From DASYPQ01 sp046155895 (lineage in GTDB: Bacteria; Planctomycetota; UBA1135; GCA-002686595): a DNA stretch of 64,000 bases. The notes under the pieces are model-generated. The model had not been told where the DNA came from. It did not search any database and saw only the letters and a program-made list of their open reading frames with translations. Below are positions 41,046 through 50,005 of the stretch, in pieces; positions within the stretch are counted from its first letter, which is position 1, and each line of letters begins with the position of its first letter. The DNA lies in the NCBI GenBank assembly GCA_046155895.1, contig JBJXFB010000087.1, positions 1-64,000 on the forward strand, given 5' to 3'. The translations under genes were made by a program, and so were the position numbers.

Positions 41046-43052
41046 TCACCTGGCGGAGCCGGCGCGGACGCGGAACATCCCTGGATGATACGCGACGATC
41101 CGCCCTTCGATCGCGCTGGCCGCGACGGACAGCGGGGAGGCGAGGTAGAGGCGTCCCGGACCGCTCCGGCCCGCGTAGTTGCGGTTGATCGCGCTCACCG
41201 TCACCTGCTCCTTCGTCTCCGAAACTCCAGGCCCGCAGCCAATGCACGCGCCGCAGCCCGGGTCGATCACCTCCACGCCGGCTTTCTCGAAGACCTGGAG
41301 GTAGCCCTTTTCCCGCGCGTAGTCGCGCACGGTCTCGCTGCCGTACTGGAGGACCATTCTCACGCCGGGAGCCACGCGGCGGCCGGCTTCGACCGCCTCG
41401 CGCAGGACGCGCGCGTAGAAGTCGAGGTCGTGCTCCTTGCCGGCAGTGCACGAGCCCGCGTAGGCGATGTCGATCCTCACGTCGCCGAGCTCGTCGATCT
41501 CCTTGCCGTAGGTCGGATCGCCCGGCTCCGCGACCATCGGGACGATCTTCGACAGGTCGATCTTGTGCACGCCGCCGGCGTACTCGGCGCCCGGATCGGG
41601 GCTCACGGCGAGTCCGCGGATCTCGGTTTCGGTCATCCCCGGCCGGCGCTCGAGGAGCCACGCGAACGTCAGCTCGTCCGCCTCGCAGATCCCCGACTTC
41701 GCGCTGCACTCCGTCGCCATGTTCGTCAGCGTCGCGCGCTCGTCCATCGAGAGCGACGCGAGGCCCGGCCCCCCGAACTCCATCACGCGGTCGAGTGTCC
41801 GCTCCGCCTTGGCGTGCGTGCGCAGGATCTCGAGCATCAGGTCCTTGGCCGTGCAGCCGGCCGCGAGGCGGCCGTGGAGCTCGAAACGGATCGACTCGGG
41901 CACCTGCACGAAAGTGAAGCCCGCGTGGATCAGCCCGGCGTACTCCGTCGCGCCGACGCCCCAGGTCAGGGCGTTGTTGCCCCCGCCCATGCAGGTGTGG
42001 CTGTCGGTCGCCTGGATGAAATCGCCGGGGTCGACGAACTGCTCGCGCGCGACCTGGTGGCAAATGCCGGGCGAGACCCCGTCCCTGGCCGAGTAGTCGC
42101 GCACGCCGGTGTGCTTCTGGAAGGCGCGCTGGAGGTCGCGCATCGTCTGGATCTGCGCCGAGAACGGCGCCATCTTCTTCACGCCGTCCGTGTAGAGCAG
42201 GTGATCCTCGAAAACGGCGAACTTCTGGGGATGGACGACCTTGTAGTCGTCGCCGTGTTCGGCGCGCAGGAAGTAGTCGACCTGCGCCGTCGTGAACTCG
42301 TGGCTGTACCCGCCGTCGACTCGTACCAGGCAGAGGTCGCCGGGGCGCACGAACTCCTCTCCCCGTCCGTCGTTGACGAGGTGCGAAGCCAGGATCTTCT
42401 CCGCCATGTTCATCACCCGCTTCGGAGTGGTCGGCGACGGGATCGAAACCTCGCCCTTGGCGTACATCTGCGAGAACGCGAAGAGCCCGCCCGACTCGAG
42501 GATCGCCCGCGACACCAGGTCGTAGCGGCCGGTGAATTCGGCCAGCGGGATCTCCTCGCCGCGCTGGAGCCGCTCGAGCTGCTCGTAGCTCCCCATCAAT
42601 TGCCCGAGGTTCACATTGTTGCGCTCGTGGATCGGCGCGAACGACGCGGCGATCACCAGGCTGACCCCCGACCACTTCTCGGCTTGCGGCGCCGTCTCGC
42701 GCGAGGAGCCGGTGCCCTTGCGCTGGCCCGACACGATGACCTCGAAGTTGCCGTCCATCAGCGCGCGCTTCTCGAACACCCGGCGGCCGTCCTCGTGAAC
42801 GAGACCGGCGTACGCATCGAGCGCGAGGTCCTCGGGCCGGTACCGGAAGCACACCCAGGCGGGCGTCATCACGTCCGTGTTGATGTCGTCGAGCAGGTCC
42901 TTGGGGTCGACGTCCGCCATGCGGAGGTCGAGATCGCCGGCGAGCTGCCGCTCGATCCGGGCGAGGTCCTTCGTGAGGAACAGCACGCGCTTGCCCGGCG
43001 TGAGCCGGACGACGCGCTTCCCGTCCTTCCGCGTGTGAATGAGCGGATTCAT
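41046..43052 (-). CDS. Aconitase-superfamily hydro-lyase with swivel (small-subunit) domain at the N-terminus
   Basis: This 668-residue protein fuses both parts of an isopropylmalate isomerase/aconitase in swivel-first order. Residues 1-270 resemble the small subunit (DDINTDVMTPA, then GTGSSRETAP and a short helical region). Residues about 275-668 resemble the large subunit (GDFIQATDSHTCMGGGNNAL). The 4Fe-4S ligands are Cys in AGSCTAGKEH and the pair in PGCGACIGCGPG. It would isomerise a hydroxy-tricarboxylate or malate derivative by dehydration and rehydration. Substrate could be isopropylmalate or a homologue, given the adjacent dehydrogenase. The ATG at 43052 begins a domain that matches small subunits; the upstream frame is noise. 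Confidence 0.85.
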   Translation of the reverse strand: MNPLIHTRKDGKRVVRLTPGKRVLFLTKDLARIERQLAGDLDLRMADVDPKDLLDDINTDVMTPAWVCFRYRPEDLALDAYAGLVHEDGRRVFEKRALMDGNFEVIVSGQRKGTGSSRETAPQAEKWSGVSLVIAASFAPIHERNNVNLGQLMGSYEQLERLQRGEEIPLAEFTGRYDLVSRAILESGGLFAFSQMYAKGEVSIPSPTTPKRVMNMAEKILASHLVNDGRGEEFVRPGDLCLVRVDGGYSHEFTTAQVDYFLRAEHGDDYKVVHPQKFAVFEDHLLYTDGVKKMAPFSAQIQTMRDLQRAFQKHTGVRDYSARDGVSPGICHQVAREQFVDPGDFIQATDSHTCMGGGNNALTWGVGATEYAGLIHAGFTFVQVPESIRFELHGRLAAGCTAKDLMLEILRTHAKAERTLDRVMEFGGPGLASLSMDERATLTNMATECSAKSGICEADELTFAWLLERRPGMTETEIRGLAVSPDPGAEYAGGVHKIDLSKIVPMVAEPGDPTYGKEIDELGDVRIDIAYAGSCTAGKEHDLDFYARVLREAVEAGRRVAPGVRMVLQYGSETVRDYAREKGYLQVFEKAGVEVIDPGCGACIGCGPGVSETKEQVTVSAINRNYAGRSGPGRLYLASPLSVAASAIEGRIVAYHPGMFRVRAGSAR

Positions 43053-43081
43053 CCCGTGCTCGGCGGCGTCCTTCGATCGTC

Positions 43082-44287
43082 CTAGGCCTGCGGATTCTCG
43101 ATCAGGATCGCGATGCCCTGGCCGCCGCCGATGCAGGCGGACGCGACGCCGCGCCGCAGCTTCCGTCGGCGCAGCTCGTGCATCAGCGTGAGGACGAGGC
43201 GCGTGCCGGTCGCCCCGAGCGGGTGGCCGAGCGCGATCGCTCCGCCGTTCACGTTCACCTTCGCGCGGTCGAGCTCGAGCTCCTTCTCGCAGCCGAGGTA
43301 CTGTCCCGCGAACGCCTCGTTGATCTCGACCCGGTCGATGTCCGCCAGCGACAGCTTGGCGTTGTCGAGGCAGCGCCGGATCGCCGGAACGGGCCCGATG
43401 CCCATCTCGGTCGGATCGACGCCGACGTAGGCCCAGGAGACGATGTGTGCCCAGACGTCGAGCTTGTCGGCCTTGGCGCGCTCGGCCGTCGTGAGAACGA
43501 GCGCCGCCGCGCCGTCGACGACGCCGCTCGCGTTGCCCGCGGTCACCGTTCCGTCCTTGCCGAACGAGGCGCGCAGCTTCGCGAGCGCCTCGATCGTCGT
43601 CTCGGGCTTGATGTGGTCGTCGGTCGCGACGACCTCCTCGCCCTTGCGGGTCTTGACAGTCACGGGCTCGATCTCGGCGGCGAAGCGGCCGGCCTTCACG
43701 GCCTCCGCGCCCAGCTTGTGGCTGCGGTAGGCGTACTCGTCCTGCTGCTCGCGCGTGATGCCGAGGCGCTTGGCGACCTTCTCGGCCGTCTGGGCCATCA
43801 TCAGGCCCGCGATGGGGTCGAGCAGCGCGCCGAAGAGCGTGTCCTGGAGCTGGGGCTGCACGCCGAAGGGAATCCCCGAGCGCGCGCCGTAGAGCGCGAA
43901 AGGCGCCTGGCTCATGTTCTCCATCCCGCCAGCGAGCACTGTCCCAGCCTCGCCCAGCTGGATCATTTGCGCGCCGTTCACGATCGACTGGATGCCCGAG
44001 CCGCACAGGCGGTTCACCGTGAGGGCCCCGACCTCCTTCGGCACACCGGCCTTGAGGCCGACGTGGCGGGCGCCGTAGAGGGCGTCGACCGAGGTCTGGA
44101 GGGCGTTGCCCATGACGACGTGCCCGACGCTCGCCGGATCGACCTTGGAGCGCGCCAGAGCAGCCTTCGCCGCGTGCGCCCCGAGCTCGATCGCGCTCAA
44201 GTCCTTGAACTTGCCGAAGCCGGGCGTGCCGACGTACTCGCACATCGGTGTGCGGGCGCCCCCGACGATGACCACTTCGCTCTTCAT
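43082..44287 (-). CDS. Acetyl-CoA C-acyltransferase (thiolase II family), second copy
   Basis: This 401-residue thiolase has the acyl-accepting Cys at residue 95 (VNRLCGSGIQ), the His motif NGGAIALGHPLGATG, and the second active Cys near 385 (ASACIGGGQG). It makes or cleaves acetoacetyl-CoA or longer 3-ketoacyl-CoA. A GGAGGA ribosome-binding site lies 5 bp before the ATG at 44287. The upstream in-frame ATG at 44332 lacks this spacing. It is in the same strand run as enoyl-CoA hydratase and 3-hydroxyacyl-CoA dehydrogenase. Confidence 0.93.
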   Translation of the reverse strand: MKSEVVIVGGARTPMCEYVGTPGFGKFKDLSAIELGAHAAKAALARSKVDPASVGHVVMGNALQTSVDALYGARHVGLKAGVPKEVGALTVNRLCGSGIQSIVNGAQMIQLGEAGTVLAGGMENMSQAPFALYGARSGIPFGVQPQLQDTLFGALLDPIAGLMMAQTAEKVAKRLGITREQQDEYAYRSHKLGAEAVKAGRFAAEIEPVTVKTRKGEEVVATDDHIKPETTIEALAKLRASFGKDGTVTAGNASGVVDGAAALVLTTAERAKADKLDVWAHIVSWAYVGVDPTEMGIGPVPAIRRCLDNAKLSLADIDRVEINEAFAGQYLGCEKELELDRAKVNVNGGAIALGHPLGATGTRLVLTLMHELRRRKLRRGVASACIGGGQGIAILIENPQA

Positions 44288-44366
44288 GGCTTCCTCCAAG
44301 ACCCCTCTGGAACTCGTGACGGCGACCTCCATAGTCCACCGTCGCCCCTCGAACCGTGTGCGAGCT

Positions 44367-45149
44367 CTAATGCCCCTGGAAGAGCGGCTTGCGCTTCTCG
44401 AGGAAGGCGGCCATGCCCTCGCGCATGTCCGTCGTCGTCGCGGCGAGCGCGAACATGTCGCTCTCGATGATCTCGCCCTCGGGCTGACTCATGTTCATGC
44501 CGCGCCGGATCGTCTCGAGGGCGAGCCGCACGGCGACCGGACCGCGCTTCCCGATCGTGTCGACGATCTGCATGGTCCCCTCGCGCAGCGCCTCGGGCGC
44601 GAAGACCCGGTTGACGATCCCGACGCGGTGCGCCTCCTCGGCCGAGTACATGTCCCCCGTGAGAACCCACTCGCGCGCGATGCCCGGCCCCGCGATGCGC
44701 GCGAGCCGCTGCGTTCCTCCGTAGCCCGGGATGATCCCGAGCGAGACCTCGGGCAAGCCGAGCTTCGCGGCCGTCGAGGCCGTGCGCAGCGTGCACGCGA
44801 GCGCGAGTTCGCACCCGCCGCCGAGCGCGAAGCCGTTGATCATCGCGATCGACGGCTTCGTCATCCGCTCGAGCCGGCCGAAGACCTGCTGGCCCGAGAA
44901 GGCCAGATCCTTCGCCTGCATCGGCTGCATCTTCGCCAGCTCGTTGATGTCGGCTCCGGCGACGAAGGCCTTGTCACCGGCGCCCGTGAGGACGAGGCAC
45001 CGGATCGCCGCGTCGGCCTCGACCTCGTCGAAGGCCGCCGCGAGTTCGCGCAGGGTCTGCCCGTTCAGCGCATTGAGCACCTTGGGACGGTTCACCGTCA
45101 CCGTGGCGACGGCGCCGTTCCTCTCGAGAAGGATGTTCTCGTATCCCAA
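44367..45149 (-). CDS. Enoyl-CoA hydratase (crotonase family)
   Basis: This 260-residue protein has the usual crotonase length. The oxyanion-hole segments are AFVAGADINEL and NGFALGGGCELA. Catalytic Glu residues E114 (GGGCELA) and E134 (GLPEVSLGIIPG) are both present, so hydration of enoyl-CoA is expected. It acts between the dehydrogenase and thiolases of this cluster in beta-oxidation or crotonyl-CoA metabolism. The start is a TTG at 45149 with GGAG close upstream. Longer in-frame extensions to 45368 overlap the cyclophilin gene and are noise. Confidence 0.92.
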   Translation of the reverse strand: MGYENILLERNGAVATVTVNRPKVLNALNGQTLRELAAAFDEVEADAAIRCLVLTGAGDKAFVAGADINELAKMQPMQAKDLAFSGQQVFGRLERMTKPSIAMINGFALGGGCELALACTLRTASTAAKLGLPEVSLGIIPGYGGTQRLARIAGPGIAREWVLTGDMYSAEEAHRVGIVNRVFAPEALREGTMQIVDTIGKRGPVAVRLALETIRRGMNMSQPEGEIIESDMFALAATTTDMREGMAAFLEKRKPLFQGH

Positions 45150-45181
45150 AGCTCCAAACCCCCCTGTCTCGGCCGCGCGGC

Positions 45182-46075
45182 CTACTTGCCCCCGGCCTTC
45201 ACGACCGAGCACTTCTTGATCGTCTGCGGCTCGAAGGGCTTGTCCTGCGTGTTCCGCTTCGCGTTGACGATCTTGTCGACGACCTCCTGGCCGCTGACCA
45301 GCTGGCCGAAACCGGAGTACTGCCGGTCGAGGCTCGGCGAGGCCTTGTGCATGATGAAGAATTGGCACGAGGCCGAGTTCGGGTCCGAGGAACGCGCCAT
45401 CGACAGCACGCCGGGCAGGTGCTTCTTCTCGTTGAATTCCGCCTTGAGCATGCGCGGGCCGTTGCCCGTGCCCGTTCCGGTCGGATCGCCGCCCTGGATC
45501 ATGAAGCCCGGGATGACGCGGTGGAAGATCTTGCCGTCGTAGAAGCCCGTGTAGCAGAGATCGAGGAAATTGCGCACGTGGTTCGGCGCGACGTCGGGCC
45601 AGAACTCCAGCTCCATGTCGCCCTGGTTCGTCGACATGATGACGTGGTACTTCGAGAGTTCCTCGACGGGGATCTTCATGAAGTCGAGCCCCTTGTCAGC
45701 TGCTTGCATCACGCGAACGTCCTTTCCCTCGCCTCCGAGGTATTCCTTGGCGTATTCGAGTTTGAAATCCTTGCCGCCCAGGTCGCCCTTCTTCAGAGCC
45801 GGACCGAGGTTGATGTCCAGGGTCATCGTCCCGGGCCCGAGCTTGAGCTTCGTGTCCGGCCTATCGAGGAGCGGCTTTCCGTCGACGGCGAAGGCCGCGG
45901 GCGTCATCAGCCAGGCGGGAACGGCCTCGGCGTCCTCGGCAACGGTCAAGACGACGCGGACCATGTAGTCCCCTTCGCCCATGAAGCTCGCCGGCGCGGT
46001 CCATTCGACCTTCGGCTTGGAGTCGATCGTGAGGGAGCCGGAGCCGAGGGCACCGGCGACGAGGATGAGGTTCAT
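45182..46075 (-). CDS. Cyclophilin-type peptidyl-prolyl isomerase with N-terminal extension
   Basis: This 297-residue protein has a short leader-like start (MNLILVAGALGSGSL), a beta-rich domain of about 120 residues of unknown class, and a cyclophilin domain (about 142-290). The core HRVIPGFMIQGGDPTGTGTG holds the active-site Arg and Phe, and QFFIMHKASPSLD follows. It should speed prolyl bond isomerisation; the leader suggests export. It sits between fatty-acid enzyme genes with 5-bp and 32-bp gaps, probably co-transcribed without a functional link. Confidence 0.87.
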   Translation of the reverse strand: MNLILVAGALGSGSLTIDSKPKVEWTAPASFMGEGDYMVRVVLTVAEDAEAVPAWLMTPAAFAVDGKPLLDRPDTKLKLGPGTMTLDINLGPALKKGDLGGKDFKLEYAKEYLGGEGKDVRVMQAADKGLDFMKIPVEELSKYHVIMSTNQGDMELEFWPDVAPNHVRNFLDLCYTGFYDGKIFHRVIPGFMIQGGDPTGTGTGNGPRMLKAEFNEKKHLPGVLSMARSSDPNSASCQFFIMHKASPSLDRQYSGFGQLVSGQEVVDKIVNAKRNTQDKPFEPQTIKKCSVVKAGGK

Positions 46076-46080
46076 GAGGA

Positions 46081-46971
46081 TCACAGGCGCTTGTCTCCTT
46101 GCCACTTGTAGAAGCCCTCGCCGGTCTTCCGGCCGAGCTTCCCTTCCGACACTTTCTTCTTGAGGACCGCCGGGATCGCGAACGCGGGTTCGCCGGGATG
46201 GGCCTTGACCCAACCTTCCAGGATCGAGAGGGTCGTGTCCAGCCCAACGTAGTCCGTGAGCTCGATCGGCCCCATGGGATGGCCGCAGCCGAGCTTCATC
46301 GCCGCGTCGATGTCCGCCGCAGCCGCGTCCCCGCGCTCCAGCATGAGGAGGCTCTGGACCATGTACGGGACTAGCAGCCGGTTCACGACGAAGCCCGGAG
46401 TGTCTTTGCAGGCGACCGGCGTCTTGCCGCAGGCCTCTCCGAAGGCTCGCGCGGCGGCGAAGACCTCGTCGGAGGTCGCCGGCGTCCGCACGACCTCGAC
46501 GAGGCGCATCAGCTGCACCGGATTGAAGAAGTGCAATCCGACCATCTGCGCGGGGCGTCCCGAGGCCGCGCCCATCAGCGTGATCGGGAAGGAGGAGGTG
46601 TTCGAGGCCAGGATCGTGTGCGCCTTGCAGATCCTCCCCAGCTCCGCGAAGAGCTTCTTCTTCTCGTCCAGGTTCTCGACGATCGCCTCGACGACGAGGT
46701 CGCGGTCGGCGAGGTCCTTTCGCTCCAGCGATCCCCGGATGCGCGCGCGGATCGTGGCGGATTCCGTCTTCGCCTGATCGGCGGGCTTGCCCTTCTCGAC
46801 CGCCTTCTCGGCGAGCTTCGCGAGGCTCTTGTCGATGCGCGAGAGCCCCGTGTCGAGGAACTTCTGCTCCGTCTCGACGACGACGACGTCGAATCCGCCC
46901 TGCGCGGCGACCTGGGCGATGCCGTGGCCCATGAGACCGCAGCCGACGACTCCTACCTTCTGGATGGCCAT
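46081..46971 (-). CDS. 3-hydroxybutyryl-CoA dehydrogenase
   Basis: This 296-residue NAD-dependent enzyme has the dinucleotide motif VGVVGCGLMGHGIAQ at the N-terminus. VVVETEQ ends the second strand with an acidic residue, as in NAD-binding forms. The catalytic His is in GLHFFNPVQLMRLVEVV, and the C-terminal dimerisation domain contains LGCGHPMGPIELTDYVGLD. It oxidises 3-hydroxyacyl-CoA to 3-ketoacyl-CoA, the substrate of the two thiolases in the cluster. Gene spacing is 15 bp from the thiolase upstream and 5 bp from the cyclophilin gene downstream. Confidence 0.93.
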   Translation of the reverse strand: MAIQKVGVVGCGLMGHGIAQVAAQGGFDVVVVETEQKFLDTGLSRIDKSLAKLAEKAVEKGKPADQAKTESATIRARIRGSLERKDLADRDLVVEAIVENLDEKKKLFAELGRICKAHTILASNTSSFPITLMGAASGRPAQMVGLHFFNPVQLMRLVEVVRTPATSDEVFAAARAFGEACGKTPVACKDTPGFVVNRLLVPYMVQSLLMLERGDAAAADIDAAMKLGCGHPMGPIELTDYVGLDTTLSILEGWVKAHPGEPAFAIPAVLKKKVSEGKLGRKTGEGFYKWQGDKRL

Positions 46972-46986
46972 CTTCTCTCCTCCCTG

Positions 46987-48219
46987 TCAGGAATGGTTCC
47001 GGTGGAAGGCCGTCGCGAGGCCCATCCCACCCGAGATGCACAATGTGGCGAGGCCGCGCTCGCCCTTCCGCCTCCGGAGCTCGTGCAGGAGGGTCACGAC
47101 GATCCGCGCGCCGGTCGCGCCGATCGGGTGTCCGAGTGCGATCGCTCCTCCGTTCACGTTGAGCCTGTCCGAAGGCAGGTCGAGTTCGCGCTGGCAGGCG
47201 AGGACCTGCGCGGCGAAGGCCTCGTTCAGCTCGATGAGGTCGTAGTCGGCGGCGGCCACGCCGTTCTGGTCCTGGAGCGCCCGGACCGCCGGGACGGGAC
47301 CGATCCCCATTCGTTTCGGATCGACGCCGGCCGCCGTGGAATCGCCGACCCAGGCCAGGGGCTCGAGCCGGAGCTCCCGCGCGGTCTCCTCCGCCATGAG
47401 GAGGAGGGCGGCGGCCCCGTCGGTGATCCCCGACGAGTTCCCGGCGCTCACCGTGCCCGTCTTCGGGTCGAAGACGGCCGGGAGCTTCGCCAGCGTCTCC
47501 ATCGTCGTGTCCGGACGCGGGTGCTCGTCCTCGAGGACGGTGGTCTCCCCCTTCTTCGAGGGGATCTTCACCGGCGAGATCTCGTCGGCGAATCGGCCGG
47601 CCTGCTTGGCGGCACGCGCCTTCGTCTGGCTGGCCAGCGCGAACGCGTCCTGCTCCTCGCGCGAGATCCTCAGATCCTTGGCGAGGCCCTCCGCGGTCGC
47701 CCCCATCACCATCCCTGCGAGCGGGCAGTCGAAGCCGTCCTGGTACATCGCGTCGACGGCGCGCGCGTGGCCGAGCCGGTATCCCGCGCGCATCTTCGGC
47801 AGGAAGAAGGGCAGGCCACTCATGCTCTCCGTGCCGCCGGCCACGACGATGTCGCTGCGCCCGGCGGCGATCGCCTCGGCGGCGAGTTGAACGGACTTCA
47901 GACCGGACCCGCAGGCCATGTTCACGGTGTAGGCCGGGACGGTCTCCGGAAGTCCCGAGCGCACGGAGACCTGCCTGGCGACGTTGGGTCCGCCGCCGGC
48001 TTGGCGCGCGTTGCCGAAGACGAATTCACCCACCCGGCCGCGATCGACGCCGGAACGCCGCAGGAGGTCCGTCACGACGCTGACACCCAGATCGGCGGCC
48101 GAAAGGTCCGCGAACGCGCCCATGAATCGCCCGATCGGCGTGCGGAGGCCGTGAGTGATCACGACCGGGCGCGCGCCGCTCCCTTGATTGCGGGGTGTCG
48201 ATCGCGGCGAGGGGGGCAT
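46987..48219 (-). CDS. Acetyl-CoA C-acyltransferase (thiolase II family), first copy
   Basis: This is a 410-residue thiolase. The acyl-accepting Cys is C103 (VNMACGSGLKSV), the His motif is NGGAIALGHPIGATG, and the second catalytic Cys is near 394 (LATLCISGGMG). It heads the minus-strand cluster of 3-hydroxyacyl-CoA dehydrogenase, hydratase and a second thiolase. Two thiolases suggest different chain-length preferences or opposite directions. ATG 48219 is preferred because longer in-frame sequence overlaps the divergent upstream region and is Arg/Pro-rich. The 206 bp to 48425 forms a divergent promoter region. Confidence 0.9.
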   Translation of the reverse strand: MPPSPRSTPRNQGSGARPVVITHGLRTPIGRFMGAFADLSAADLGVSVVTDLLRRSGVDRGRVGEFVFGNARQAGGGPNVARQVSVRSGLPETVPAYTVNMACGSGLKSVQLAAEAIAAGRSDIVVAGGTESMSGLPFFLPKMRAGYRLGHARAVDAMYQDGFDCPLAGMVMGATAEGLAKDLRISREEQDAFALASQTKARAAKQAGRFADEISPVKIPSKKGETTVLEDEHPRPDTTMETLAKLPAVFDPKTGTVSAGNSSGITDGAAALLLMAEETARELRLEPLAWVGDSTAAGVDPKRMGIGPVPAVRALQDQNGVAAADYDLIELNEAFAAQVLACQRELDLPSDRLNVNGGAIALGHPIGATGARIVVTLLHELRRRKGERGLATLCISGGMGLATAFHRNHS

Positions 48220-48425
48220 CCGGGGGGCCTCCACGGGCCCGTCGCGGCTCGTTCCGCGCGGGGCTCGGGAGGGACTTGGGGCGAACAGGATAGGTGGGTG
48301 CCCCTCGGCGCGCAAGGCGCCGCGCACCCCGAAGGAGGCCGGAGAAGCCGTGAGGAATCGAGGGAGGGCCCCCGTCGCATCGCCGTCGATCCGTCCTAGA
48401 CTGGAACGTCCGCGGAACGCTCCCG

Positions 48426-49319
48426 TTGAAGCCGAAGATCGAACCCGACCACGTCGCTGCAAGCGCGTTCTCGCGCATGGACGCGCTGACGAGCCTCCTC
48501 TCGGACGATTCGCCGAACGTGCTGCACGAGGTCCGGCGCGCGTTCGAGGACGCCGGGGAGCGGTCGCGGCCGGCTCTCGAGAGATCGGCTCGCAGCCAGG
48601 ATCCTCGCATCCGCGCCCGCGCGCGGATCCTGCTCTTCGAGCGCGAGCAGCGCTCGGCCCTGAAGCGCTTCGCGCGGTACGCCTGGCGCCCGCAGATCGA
48701 TCTCGAACGTGGGCTCTTCCTCCTCGCCCGCTTCCATGCCCCGCGCCTCGACCCCAGGCCCTACCAGCGCGCGCTCGACGCGATGGCCGCGGAGGTCGCG
48801 CGGCGGAGCTCGGGCGTCACGGGCGAGCGCGCCAGGGTCGTCGCGCTCATCGAGTACCTCGGCCGCGAGCTGCGCTTCGGCGGCAGCCGAGGCGAGTTCC
48901 ACCACCCCGACAACATCGACATCCATCGCGCGATCGAGCGCCGCGCCGGGATCCCTCTGACCCTCTCGGCGATCTGGCTCTTCGTCGCCCGCCGTGCGGG
49001 TATCCGGGCCGCCCTCCTTCCGCTGCCCGGCCACGTGATGCTGCGTCTCTACTCGGGCTCGGGGAGCGTGATCGTCGATCCCTACCACGACGGCCGGACC
49101 CGAACCGAGGCCGAGTGCCGGTCCTACCTGGCCAAGCACGGCGCCGGGGCGAACGCCGCGGCGCTCCGCGATGCCCCGGACGCGAACCTCCTGCGCCGCC
49201 AGGTCGCCAACCTCGCCCGCAGCGCCCAGCTCCGGGGGCGGACGCGCGAGGCCCGCATGCTCACGGCCCTCGTCCGCGCGCTCGAGCCGCGGCGGCCCTC
49301 CGGTACGCTGCCTCGGTGA
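48426..49319 (+). CDS. SirB1/transglutaminase-like protein
   Basis: This is a 297-residue cytoplasmic protein. Helical repeats fill residues about 15-110. A Transglut_core2 (SirB1-type) domain follows: FHHPDNIDIHRAIERRAGIP, then LTLSAIWLFVARRAGI and LLPLPGHVMLR. Such proteins are related to transglutaminase folds but mostly lack demonstrated activity. The start is TTG at 48426; an ATG at 48477 is an alternative. It is the first of four plus-strand genes that end with the selenoprotein candidate, spaced closely enough to be an operon. Confidence 0.78.
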   Translation: MKPKIEPDHVAASAFSRMDALTSLLSDDSPNVLHEVRRAFEDAGERSRPALERSARSQDPRIRARARILLFEREQRSALKRFARYAWRPQIDLERGLFLLARFHAPRLDPRPYQRALDAMAAEVARRSSGVTGERARVVALIEYLGRELRFGGSRGEFHHPDNIDIHRAIERRAGIPLTLSAIWLFVARRAGIRAALLPLPGHVMLRLYSGSGSVIVDPYHDGRTRTEAECRSYLAKHGAGANAAALRDAPDANLLRRQVANLARSAQLRGRTREARMLTALVRALEPRRPSGTLPR

Positions 49320-49337
49320 GGTGAGAGGAACAGCCCC

Positions 49338-49985
49338 GTGGTCCGCAACCCCTCGAATCCCGGCCACGGAGCATCCGCCAACGGGAATTCCCGCTGCGCA
49401 CCCCTCTTCCCGCTGCCGAACGTGTTCCTCTTTCCCGGCTGCGTGATGCCGCTGCACGTCTTCGAGCCGCGCTACCGCCAGATGGTCGAGGACCTCATGG
49501 ACGGACCGGGACAGCTCGTGATCGGCACGCTCGCGCAGCAACGCGGCGCGGGTCTCGTCGGAGCGCCGCCGGTGCGCCCGATCGCCGGGATCGGAGAGAT
49601 CTGCCGCCACGAGAGGCTGCCCGACGGCCGCTTCCTGATCTGGCTCTTCGGCCTCTCGCGCGTGCGGATCCGCGAGGTGGCCAGCGACCGGCTCTACCGG
49701 CGCGTCGCGATCGAGCCGTTCCTGGAGATCGTGCCGCCGAAGGAGCGCGAGCCCGACCTGCGCCATCGGCTGCGCAAGGCCATCCTCGCCCGCTGCGAGA
49801 AGACGGCCAAGATCCCGGCGGAGATCCCGATCTCGTGCCTCGCCGACCTCCTCCTGCAACGCCTCGGCCTCTCGCAGCCCGAGATGGAGTGCCTGTTCGA
49901 GGAGCTGGACGTGGAGACGCGCGCGGAGTGCGGGCTCGAGCTGCACGAGAAGCGCGCGGCGCCGCCCCGGAATCGCAAGCCCTGA
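49338..49985 (+). CDS. Lon N-terminal (substrate-binding) domain protein
   Basis: This 215-residue stand-alone LON/PUA-like domain protein contains PLFPLPNVFLFPGCVMPLHV and FEPRYRQMVEDLM, which is the hallmark start of the Lon N-domain. RPIAGIGEICRHERLPDGRF comes later. The ATPase and protease domains of Lon are absent. A role in binding unfolded or specific proteins is plausible but not shown. Start is GTG at 49338, 18 bp after the previous stop. The C-terminus is basic. Confidence 0.85.
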   Translation: MVRNPSNPGHGASANGNSRCAPLFPLPNVFLFPGCVMPLHVFEPRYRQMVEDLMDGPGQLVIGTLAQQRGAGLVGAPPVRPIAGIGEICRHERLPDGRFLIWLFGLSRVRIREVASDRLYRRVAIEPFLEIVPPKEREPDLRHRLRKAILARCEKTAKIPAEIPISCLADLLLQRLGLSQPEMECLFEELDVETRAECGLELHEKRAAPPRNRKP

Positions 49986-50005
49986 ACCCATCGGATCCAG
50001 GACCG

